From Sphingobacterium bovisgrunnientis (GTDB lineage: Bacteria; Bacteroidota; Bacteroidia; Sphingobacteriales; Sphingobacteriaceae), in contig NZ_WUQY01000002.1 of the NCBI RefSeq assembly GCF_009829085.1, positions 124,001 through 188,000 of the forward strand: 64,000 nt of DNA, written 5' to 3'. The notes beneath the pieces are model-generated. The model saw only the letters and a list, made by a program, of their open reading frames with translations, was not told where the DNA came from and ran no database searches. Each line of letters starts with the position of its first letter. The first letter of the stretch is position 1. Below are positions 54,875-62,578 of the stretch, piece by piece. The position numbers and the translations under genes are program-made.

Positions 54875-54915
54875 CTACTCAATATATACTTGGCAAAAAT
54901 AAAGAAATTTAGATG

Positions 54916-55731
54916 TTATTGTAGTGCAATTAACTCTTTTAACACCTGCGTCATTTTGGGTTCTATTTCAGCAGCAACTTTTACAATTTCTTGCAAAGAA
55001 ACAGGCTTCAAATCTGCATGAAAACCTTCATCTGTAACTACGGAAATTGCGAAAACAGGTAAATGCATATGATTTGCAACAATCACTTCGGGAACTGTAC
55101 TCATCCCAACTATATCACCACCTATAATCCGCATATAGCGGTATTCAGCTCTCGTCTCTAAATTAGGCCCTGGGGTAGAGACATACACTACACGGTGCGC
55201 TTTTACCCCTACTCGCTGCGCAATTTCAATAGCCTGCTGCTGCATAGTCTTATCGTATGGCGCACTCATATCCGGAAAACGATTCCCATATTGTTCGTCG
55301 TTTGGACCACGTAAAGGATTATCTGGCAACAGATTGATATGATCATCTATAATTCCAATATCGCCCTTTTTGATATCTGGATTTAGCGAACCCGAAGCAT
55401 TGGAAACGAAAAGCTTTTGTATGCCAAGATCTTTCATTACCCGTACTGGGAATGTAATTTCCTGCATATTGTACCCTTCATAGAAATGCAGACGACCTTG
55501 CATAGCCACTACTTTTCGACCATTTAGGGTACCGAATATTAACTTGCCGGAATGAAATTCAACAGTGGAAATAGGGAAATTAGGAATGTTTGAGTACATT
55601 AATTGATAGTGTACTTCGATTTCATTGACAAGCTTTCCTAAGCTTGTACCTAATATAATACCAAATTCGGGAGTGAAATCGCCAATGCGTTGACGAATAA
55701 AGGAAACCGTGTCGTCTATTAAATGATACAT
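54916..55731 (-). CDS. punA: Purine nucleoside phosphorylase (inosine/guanosine type)
   Basis: The enzyme splits purine nucleosides with phosphate to free base and ribose 1-phosphate. The 271-residue trimer-class protein has GIILGTSLGKL (phosphate Ser), TVEFHSGKLIFG, MQGRLHFYEGY (His), VSNASGSLNPDIKKGD, STPGPNLETRAEYR (Glu) and VGMSTVPEV, then VTDEG. The residue pattern with Asn/Asp-type base recognition near TDEG fits the guanosine/inosine group. It has its own strong promoter at 55752-55783. Confidence 0.94.
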   Translation of the reverse strand: MYHLIDDTVSFIRQRIGDFTPEFGIILGTSLGKLVNEIEVHYQLMYSNIPNFPISTVEFHSGKLIFGTLNGRKVVAMQGRLHFYEGYNMQEITFPVRVMKDLGIQKLFVSNASGSLNPDIKKGDIGIIDDHINLLPDNPLRGPNDEQYGNRFPDMSAPYDKTMQQQAIEIAQRVGVKAHRVVYVSTPGPNLETRAEYRYMRIIGGDIVGMSTVPEVIVANHMHLPVFAISVVTDEGFHADLKPVSLQEIVKVAAEIEPKMTQVLKELIALQ

Positions 55732-55751
55732 GTGTACAAAAAACTAATACT

Positions 55752-55783
55752 CAAACTTAGTGTTAATTTTTTGCACACACAAA
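55752..55783 (-). promoter_or_regulatory. Promoter of the purine nucleoside phosphorylase gene
   Basis: On the minus strand TTTG (55783-55780), 20 bases, then TAAGTTTG (55759-55752): a full match to the Bacteroidota pattern. It lies in the 68-base gap after the symporter stop and separates punA from the murQ cluster. Confidence 0.7.
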
Positions 55784-55799
55784 TCACTTATAGGCTTTA

Positions 55800-57308
55800 T
55801 TATTTAGCCGACAATTGCTTATCTGAAGCTCTTCCTGGAGAAGTAAACCACAATAATATGAACGTAATTAATCCGTTGTAAACGATCAATTCGAAACCAA
55901 TTTTGTATGTAGTATGTGGCAATACATATAAGGTCATTAACCAAATAAGAATCGGTGCCAACACGCAGATATATGGTACAAGATGGTCATTCACTTGACG
56001 TTTTGTCAAAATACCGAAGGCAAATAAACCCAATAATGGCCCATAGGTGTAACCCGCAATTTTGAAAATTGCTGATACTACCGAGTCATCATTGATCACA
56101 TGGAATAACAAAATCACAAGCAACATCACAATAGAGAATGCCATGTGTACAATGTTTCTTTGCTTCACCAATTTAGGATCATTTGGATTTTCCTTTTTAT
56201 TGAAACCTAAGAAATCCACGCAGTATGATGTCGTCAGTGCAGTCAAAGCAGAATCCGTTGTCGCAAAAGTTGCAGCCGTCAATCCCATCATAAATACGAT
56301 TCCTGGCAACAATCCTAAATGTTTCAACGCAATCTCTGGGTACAAATAATCCGACTTACCCAAATCTTTCACATTGATACCATTTGCTTCAGCGTAGAAA
56401 TACAACAAAGCTCCAACACACAAGAAGAACACATTGATAACCACAAAAATGGATGTGAAAGTCATCATATTCTTTTGCGCTTCACCAATTGTTTTCATAC
56501 TTAAGTTCTTTTGCATCAAATCTTGGTCAAGACCAGTCATTGCAATTGTAACAAAAGCACCACCAATAATATGTTTCCAAAAGTGTCTTGTATCACCTAA
56601 AAGATTTTCCCAAACAAAGACTTTAGAATAAGAACTATCTTTTACTTTTTCAAATGCTTCTACTACTGTAATACCAAGACCATCTGCCATAAAATAGATT
56701 GACAAAATTACAGCAAGCACTAAGAATGTAGTCTGAAGTGTATCTGTGATAATAATAGTTTTTAACCCCCCTTTGTTGGTATATAGCCAAATTAACAACA
56801 AACAGCCCGCTACCGTTACGATAAAAGGAATATTCCAAGCATCAAAAATATAACGTTGCAATACGATTGCTACCAAATAAAGGCGAAATGCAGATCCGAT
56901 AGTACGTGATACTAAAAAGATCATTGCACCAGACTTGTAACTTTTATACCCTAATCTTTCTTCCAAATAGGTATAGATGGAAGTTAGATTCATACGGTAA
57001 TATAAAGGCAAAAGTACATAAGCAATAATGATAAAGCCTATTGCATTTCCCAAAACGAATTGGAAATAACTAAAATTATTCGCTGCTAGACCAGCTGGTG
57101 CATTACCAATATCTCCTGGAACAGAAATAAATGTAACACCTGATAGTGCAGTACCAATCATTCCAAAAGCAACCAAATACCATTTGGAATTACGGTTAGC
57201 TACGAAAAAGGTTGAATTATCTGAAGAATCTTTTGATGTAAAATGCGCTACTGCGAGAAGAATCCCAAAATAAACTACTAAAAACGATAATAATATTATA
57301 GGTGACAT
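55800..57308 (-). CDS. Sodium:solute symporter (SSS family)
   Basis: The 502-residue inner-membrane protein has about 13 transmembrane segments and SSS-family motifs: the start ILLSFLVVYFGILLAVAHFTSK, SSDNSTFFVANRNSKWYLVAFGMIGTALSGVTFISVPG, and GLTAATFATTDSALTALTTSY in the sodium-site helix. The family includes sialic acid, sugar and proline importers. It starts 13 bases after murQ and is therefore probably the inner-membrane importer for the amino sugar that MurQ processes, such as MurNAc or anhydroMurNAc. That substrate is an inference from operon context. Confidence 0.88.
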   Translation of the reverse strand: MSPIILLSFLVVYFGILLAVAHFTSKDSSDNSTFFVANRNSKWYLVAFGMIGTALSGVTFISVPGDIGNAPAGLAANNFSYFQFVLGNAIGFIIIAYVLLPLYYRMNLTSIYTYLEERLGYKSYKSGAMIFLVSRTIGSAFRLYLVAIVLQRYIFDAWNIPFIVTVAGCLLLIWLYTNKGGLKTIIITDTLQTTFLVLAVILSIYFMADGLGITVVEAFEKVKDSSYSKVFVWENLLGDTRHFWKHIIGGAFVTIAMTGLDQDLMQKNLSMKTIGEAQKNMMTFTSIFVVINVFFLCVGALLYFYAEANGINVKDLGKSDYLYPEIALKHLGLLPGIVFMMGLTAATFATTDSALTALTTSYCVDFLGFNKKENPNDPKLVKQRNIVHMAFSIVMLLVILLFHVINDDSVVSAIFKIAGYTYGPLLGLFAFGILTKRQVNDHLVPYICVLAPILIWLMTLYVLPHTTYKIGFELIVYNGLITFILLWFTSPGRASDKQLSAK

Positions 57309-57321
57309 TGTTTAGTTGATT

Positions 57322-58137
57322 TTAGTATTGTTTTTGATTAAATGCTTCGATCGCTTGACGCACATTTCCGAATTTTTCCAACAATTCTGTTGCTAAAGTT
57401 TCTTCTGCACCTGTTTCAGCCATCACCATGCGTACACCACGTCCTACTAATTTATGATTTGACAATTGCATGTCTACCATTTTGTTCCCTTTCACACGTC
57501 CCAATTGGATCATCACCGACGTACTGATCATATTCAACACTAATTTTTGTGCTGTACCTGATTTCATACGTGTAGAACCTGTTACAAATTCAGGACCCAC
57601 AATTACTTCTACAGGATATTTTGCGATAGCCGCAATCGGCGAACCACCATTACATACCACACAACCTGTAGCTATGCCACGTTTATTTGCCTCTTGCAAA
57701 CCACCAATCACATATGGTGTAGTACCAGAAGCAGCAATACCTATAATAATATCATTTTCTGTGATGACATATTCATCTAAATCTTTCCAAGCTTGCTCCA
57801 TATCATCCTCTGCAAACTCTACTGCTTTGCGGATAGCTGTGTCACCACCTGCTATAAGACCGATTACCCAATCAAATGGCACACCATATGTCGGTGGACA
57901 TTCCGACGCATCTAAAATACCCAAACGACCGCTCGTACCTGCACCTATATAAAAGATTCGACCACCCTTTTTCATTCCCGCAACAGCTACCTCAACTAAA
58001 GCCTCAATCTGTGGGATTGAACGCTCTACAGCCATAGGAACTGTTTTATCTTCTTTATTTATATTTGTAAGTAACTCAAGGACAGACATTTTGTCCAGAT
58101 CCTGGTAATTCGAATCCTTCTCTGTTGTATTAACCAT
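57322..58137 (-). CDS. murQ: N-acetylmuramic acid 6-phosphate etherase
   Basis: MurQ cleaves the lactyl ether of MurNAc 6-phosphate, giving GlcNAc 6-phosphate and D-lactate, in cell-wall recycling. The 271-residue SIS-domain protein has FYIGAGTSGRLGILDASECPPTYG (catalytic Glu in SECPPT), IAGGDTAIRKAVEFAEDD, GIAASGTTPYVIGGL and TGSTRMKSGTAQKLVLNMIS, all diagnostic. The required kinase (MurK or AnmK) is not in the window. Upstream come the deacetylase fragment and GH9 gene; downstream is the symporter. Confidence 0.96.
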   Translation of the reverse strand: MVNTTEKDSNYQDLDKMSVLELLTNINKEDKTVPMAVERSIPQIEALVEVAVAGMKKGGRIFYIGAGTSGRLGILDASECPPTYGVPFDWVIGLIAGGDTAIRKAVEFAEDDMEQAWKDLDEYVITENDIIIGIAASGTTPYVIGGLQEANKRGIATGCVVCNGGSPIAAIAKYPVEVIVGPEFVTGSTRMKSGTAQKLVLNMISTSVMIQLGRVKGNKMVDMQLSNHKLVGRGVRMVMAETGAEETLATELLEKFGNVRQAIEAFNQKQY

Positions 58138-58211
58138 CTAAATCGAAATCTTAATTTTATTTTAATATCGTAAATATGCGACTTTTTTACAAAACACGCA
58201 AAAAAACGCAG

Positions 58212-58898
58212 TTATAAATTTTCAAGCGATACGAAATTATATTTTTTTGAGCGCAATTCATCTATGATTTGTTCCAGTCTCCAATATAATTTGTCCACAC
58301 GGCGTGCATCTGTACCTAAATGTACTAAAATAATATAGCCATTTAGTCCGTTTGCCCTTTCATATTCATATAATTGGTTCAAAATCTTCTCGGAAGACAT
58401 ATATCGTGTACCCATTTGTGGGTAGGTATAATCGGCAGGAGTACGCAAACCTGGTGTAAAATTATACACTTCAAACTCTCTTTCTGCTGACCAATCTACT
58501 ATTTTTTTATTGTACCACTCATAAGGCGGAATAAAAATATCTCCTCTTTTAATACCATTTTTTTCTAAACACTGTACATTTTTTTCGAGATCGTCTACAA
58601 ATTCACTTTTAGTTACCAACAGGCTATCACGGTTTTCCCAAGGTGCGTATAATAAATGTTGATCCGAATGTGGTCCTACAAGATGTCCCTTCTTAGACAG
58701 ATTTGAAAGTAGCTTGGCAGATTTATTATCTTCTAAAAACTTTCCTGTAACAAAAAAAGCTCCTTTTACATTTTTCTTTTCCAGTACTTGGCTTATATGA
58801 GGTAATCCATCACGAAATTCGTCACCAGTAAAAACTAAGCTAACATTTCTTTTCGCTGGATTACCACGTATTACTGCTCCATATTTATCTGTTATCTT
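58212..58898 (-). pseudogene. CE4-like polysaccharide deacetylase part, frameshifted from the GH9 gene
   Basis: This frame is open for 228 codons right back to the A run at the end of the GH9 gene, but has no ATG or GTG at its 5' end; the first possible start (TTG at 58619) lies inside the domain. Motifs resemble NodB/CE4 deacetylases: SLVFTGDEFRDG (in place of TFDDG), GAFFVTGKFL, HLVGPHSDQH (the HxxxH metal pair), IPPYEWYN and YIILVHLGTD. One extra A in the run at 58897-58906 would join it in frame to the GH9 C-terminus. It is thus the second half of a GH9-deacetylase fusion that is broken, misread or made by slippage. If active it would deacetylate a GlcNAc- or MurNAc-type glycan. Confidence 0.8.
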
Positions 58899-60682
58899 TT
58901 TTTTTTACTCTCAGCTTCTTTTGCTGAGAGCAGATAAATCAACGATGCTGTTCCATCCATTGTCGGCTCGTTCGTACTATAATCTCCAAAATCATCGTGA
59001 TATACTACTAAATCACTTTGGAAATCAGCATAATCATCTGGTTTTAATAACTGAATTCCAATAAGATTATTGTATGTTCTTGCATAAACTGGTCCATCTA
59101 CTAAACCGCCATCAATAGGCATATTGTGCAAATAGGTAAACGAAGAGTGTGGATATACCGGTGTGTCACCATCTGCTGGTAAACCAACAACCATACTCGT
59201 TCCCCAAGGATTCACACCAAAGAGCCAATCAAAATTTGCTTGCTCCAACTCACTATATTGTATATCTCCAGTTAATTGTTTGTACCAATAAGCTTGTATA
59301 ACAAAAGAAGTGGTTAAATTATTGCTACACCAGATATACGGCACACCGCGGTAAAACATATTCTCTTTGGCTCTATTCCACACGTAATCTATCCCATCTT
59401 TGTAATACTTCAAAACCTCCTCCTTCTGCCTGCCTTCCATCACTTTAGCCAATTCATAATGACCCAAATTGATAAATGGATAATATTGGTAATGATTTGC
59501 CGTGTCTCGAATCATCCAAGGTGTAACAGGCTCTTGACGAGCATAACTTAAGCCTTTCGTAAGATTAGATTTGTCTTTACCCAAAGAATACATCATTGCT
59601 TCCGCTAATTCCATATCGTCCACCCAATTGTCTTCGGCATAGATATAAGGTGATTTAACAGAGACAGTTTGTGTTACACCGGGTTTGATATGCGCATAAT
59701 CATATGCTTTTTTGGCTTTTTCCTTCAGTTTTTCTGCATAATCTTTGTGCGTTTTTTTTAACAAGTGATACCCCAATGAGAATGCACTAGTGAATTTTGC
59801 GGCAGTAGAGCTGGTGCCTGTGGTATTATTCATGAACTTGCCACGTTGCTGTGGCTTGCCATCGATAAAATATACTGGACGCTCATGACCTCTTCCATAT
59901 AAAGAATCCAAGCCTGGCAACCTGTATCCAGAATGATCTCGATCATCGGCTATTTGATTGAACATCATATTTGGTTTAGGGTGCATTTTTAACAACCAAT
60001 CTAATCCCCATTTTGCTTCATCCAATACATCCGCAATTCCATTTTTGCCATCCAAGCCATTTGCTTGTTTTTCGTCTGAAAATACCTGCGGAAAATCGCG
60101 ATATGCTGCTAACAAATGAAAAGTAGCATTCGCTGAAGTAGTGGAATATTGCAAATAATCGGACGCATCGTGCCAGCCACCTCCAGCGTCAATATGCGTG
60201 CTATCAGGTAAACCAACTGAGGAAGCATACATCGTGAAGCCATCGTGCGTATGACAACTGTCTTTTAAATAAGGGTTGAATAATGTGCGCTGTTGACGCA
60301 TATACCGCAACGCAAAATCCGCAGTACCTTTATATACATCTTTATTTATTTTAATCACAGGTGAAGAAGTACCGTCATTCGTTTTGACGATATATGTACC
60401 CGATTTTTTTACTGCTGAAATATCCAATCTTGCACCTTGATCAAAAGGACCATATTTTGCAAAGATTTTATTGACTTTACCTTTGTAAATAGATTCATTT
60501 GTTTTGGAATCAATGACTTCGAAAGATTTAATTCTAGTATCCGTTTTGGAAACCCAAACCAACACTTTAGTACTTTCTGGCAAATAGCCAAGTTGATTTA
60601 TCCGAATCCACGACTGCTGCTGCTGCGCAAAAGTCAAGGAAACTATACAAAGTTGAAGGATTAAAGATATTATTCTTTTCAT
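58892..60682 (-). CDS. Glycoside hydrolase family 9 protein with N-terminal Ig-like domain
   Basis: The 596-residue protein has a signal peptide (ending TFAQQ, residue 20) and the CelD-type Ig-like domain (25-110: IRINQLGYLPESTKVLVWVS). The GH9 (alpha/alpha)6 barrel follows. The catalytic Asp pair is in GGWHDASDYLQY (Asp172, Asp175) and the acid Glu572 in YSTNEPTMDGTAS. GH9 enzymes are mostly endo- or exoglucanases, but the group also includes exo-glucosaminidases and others. Here the neighbours (MurQ, deacetylase, GHL10) suggest an amino-sugar polymer. The stop at 58892 follows an A10 run, and the next frame continues as a deacetylase. It starts 15 bases after the phosphoesterase stop. Confidence 0.9.
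   Translation of the reverse strand: MKRIISLILQLCIVSLTFAQQQQSWIRINQLGYLPESTKVLVWVSKTDTRIKSFEVIDSKTNESIYKGKVNKIFAKYGPFDQGARLDISAVKKSGTYIVKTNDGTSSPVIKINKDVYKGTADFALRYMRQQRTLFNPYLKDSCHTHDGFTMYASSVGLPDSTHIDAGGGWHDASDYLQYSTTSANATFHLLAAYRDFPQVFSDEKQANGLDGKNGIADVLDEAKWGLDWLLKMHPKPNMMFNQIADDRDHSGYRLPGLDSLYGRGHERPVYFIDGKPQQRGKFMNNTTGTSSTAAKFTSAFSLGYHLLKKTHKDYAEKLKEKAKKAYDYAHIKPGVTQTVSVKSPYIYAEDNWVDDMELAEAMMYSLGKDKSNLTKGLSYARQEPVTPWMIRDTANHYQYYPFINLGHYELAKVMEGRQKEEVLKYYKDGIDYVWNRAKENMFYRGVPYIWCSNNLTTSFVIQAYWYKQLTGDIQYSELEQANFDWLFGVNPWGTSMVVGLPADGDTPVYPHSSFTYLHNMPIDGGLVDGPVYARTYNNLIGIQLLKPDDYADFQSDLVVYHDDFGDYSTNEPTMDGTASLIYLLSAKEAESKKKR
58897..58906 (-). other. A10 homopolymer at the GH9-deacetylase junction (slippery site)
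   Basis: Ten consecutive A on the coding (minus) strand end the GH9 frame as AGT-AAA-AAA-AAA-AGA-TAA. A single added A, or a -1 slip of polymerase or ribosome, gives AAG-ATA-ACA-GAT and continues into the deacetylase. Runs of nine or more A are known sites of transcriptional slippage, and equally of sequencing errors. Confidence 0.75.
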
Positions 60683-60697
60683 GACTGGTTACTATAA

Positions 60698-62530
60698 CTA
60701 GTAAGTTAGTTTGACGATCTTACCGTCCATTGTACTTGCAATTATATATTTTTTGGTTACCAAAGTCGGATTCACCATGCCATTGGTAATTTTATATTGC
60801 CAAAGCACTTCACCAGATTTCGGATGTACTGCAGATACTAATCCAGAATTATTCGGTACCACAACCAAATCCTTATTGCTATAAATAGCCGAAGGTGTTA
60901 ACTCATATGGTAATTTTAGCTTTGATTTCCAGCTCACATCCATATGATTAGCAGTTACTGGAATTCCTATTAATTCACCATCCATAGTCTTTGCGTATAC
61001 GTATTTTTCATCAAAGGATAGACCCATTGATTCGCGAACACGGTATTCATCCTTCTTTTCTCTCCAAATTACTTTACCTGTTTTGAGATCTAACGCTGAC
61101 ATAAAACGATCTGGTGCAACGATAAACACACGATTATTAGCGACCACTGGATAACAAGCTGCTGCCGAAAACATTCTGTTGGTATGACCATTATTCCATT
61201 CCCAGACCAACCTACCTGTATTGACATCCAACGCATAAAACCCATTACCCCAAGAACCAAATATCACTTTTCCATCTGCAATGGTAGGTAATGTAGACAC
61301 ATAGTTTTTGACCTGATCGTATGTCCACACGACTTTACCAGATTTCAAATCAATACATCTGAAAATACCATCCGAAGCCCCGATATAAACTTTTCCTTTG
61401 TAAATATTCGGTGATCCTAATACCGCATGATCAGCTTGTACTTTCCAAATTTCTTTCCCTGTTTTACTATTTACAGCGTAGATAAAATTATCCGAAGATC
61501 CAACCATGACAATACCATTTGCTACTGCTGGAGTAGAATAAATTTTACCACCAGTTTGAAATACCCATTTTCTTAGTCCTGTTTTGATATCCAATGCGTA
61601 TAATTCTCCAATGGTATTGGCTGTGAAGGCTAATTTGCCATCGGAACTAAATCCAGCCCCCAAATCACCATCATTAATATATTCCCAAGCTACTTTTGCT
61701 TTAGTCGTTTCATTCACGGAGAAATCAGGACGTTTGTAGTTGCCGTCGAATGTTAGTTTTTTTAATGGAAACTTCAACCAAGCGTTTTGTGTAGAAACTG
61801 ATGGATTTCGTTCTTGAAAGAAAACAGAATCCTTCGTCAGCGTAATGATATTATAACCACCTACTTCTGCTTTAGCACGAAGATTTGAACGACTCATCAC
61901 GCCCGGAATTCCATCCCAATCGTACAGCTTGTTACTATGTCCATGACCGCATAATGCAAATTGAATATTTCTTGTTTGCAAACGATCCACCAATTCGTAC
62001 CAATTGTTTAGCGAAGAATCTAATGGATAATGATTAATTGAAATCATAGGTATCTCTTTATTTGGATGTGCCTTAAAAACACTGTCTATCCACACTAAAT
62101 TTTCACGTGGAATCTGACCTGGACTCATGCGCATATTAGGTCCAGAGGTTGTACCTAAAAACTGAAAACCTTTATGTTCAAAAAAGAAAGTTTCTCCACC
62201 AAATACTTTACGAAAAGAATTCGCACCACTTTCTGACCAATTGCTATCATGATTTCCTGGCACGATATACAGGGGCAATTTAAGTCCATCCAATATCCTT
62301 TTGGCTAATTTCAACTCCTCATCCGAACCAAATTCAGTGACATCGCCTGAAAGTATTACAAAGTCAATATCAGTCTGACTATTAAGATCTTCTACCGTTC
62401 GACGCAAATCCTCTTCACCAGAATGACCTCCGATGTGCGTATCTGTGATTTGTGCAAATTTAAATGCGGACTGAGCTAATACTGCCGAAAGACATAAACT
62501 GAAAGTGAGTGCTAAAAATATTTTTTTCAT
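60698..62530 (-). CDS. Metallophosphoesterase fused to a PQQ-like beta-propeller
   Basis: The 610-residue protein has a signal peptide (ending LAQS, residue 20). The calcineurin-like domain (22-240) shows ITDTHIGG, LSGDVTEFG, PGNHDSN, SINHYPLD and CGHGHSNK. A propeller of PQQ_2/WD-type repeats follows (about 285-610: ALDIKTGLRKWVFQTGGKIYSTPAVANG and several similar blades with VNSKTGKEIW, IDLKSGKVVW, LDVNTGRLVW). The propeller probably binds substrate or partner protein rather than PQQ. It lies 48 bases after the GHL10 gene; a short imperfect hairpin (62541-62562) is between them. Confidence 0.88.
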   Translation of the reverse strand: MKKIFLALTFSLCLSAVLAQSAFKFAQITDTHIGGHSGEEDLRRTVEDLNSQTDIDFVILSGDVTEFGSDEELKLAKRILDGLKLPLYIVPGNHDSNWSESGANSFRKVFGGETFFFEHKGFQFLGTTSGPNMRMSPGQIPRENLVWIDSVFKAHPNKEIPMISINHYPLDSSLNNWYELVDRLQTRNIQFALCGHGHSNKLYDWDGIPGVMSRSNLRAKAEVGGYNIITLTKDSVFFQERNPSVSTQNAWLKFPLKKLTFDGNYKRPDFSVNETTKAKVAWEYINDGDLGAGFSSDGKLAFTANTIGELYALDIKTGLRKWVFQTGGKIYSTPAVANGIVMVGSSDNFIYAVNSKTGKEIWKVQADHAVLGSPNIYKGKVYIGASDGIFRCIDLKSGKVVWTYDQVKNYVSTLPTIADGKVIFGSWGNGFYALDVNTGRLVWEWNNGHTNRMFSAAACYPVVANNRVFIVAPDRFMSALDLKTGKVIWREKKDEYRVRESMGLSFDEKYVYAKTMDGELIGIPVTANHMDVSWKSKLKLPYELTPSAIYSNKDLVVVPNNSGLVSAVHPKSGEVLWQYKITNGMVNPTLVTKKYIIASTMDGKIVKLTY

Positions 62531-62578
62531 AAGTATAATTAAAGGGCATCTAAAGATACCCTTATTGGTATTTATTAT

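Noticed and set aside
57470..57952. 160-codon open frame opposite murQ
   Set aside because: It is fully antisense to diagnostic MurQ motifs; composition explains the opening.
62541..62562. Hairpin between the GHL10 and phosphoesterase genes as a terminator
   Set aside because: The stem has a mismatch and no proper T run; it may be an intercistronic structure but is not supported as a terminator.
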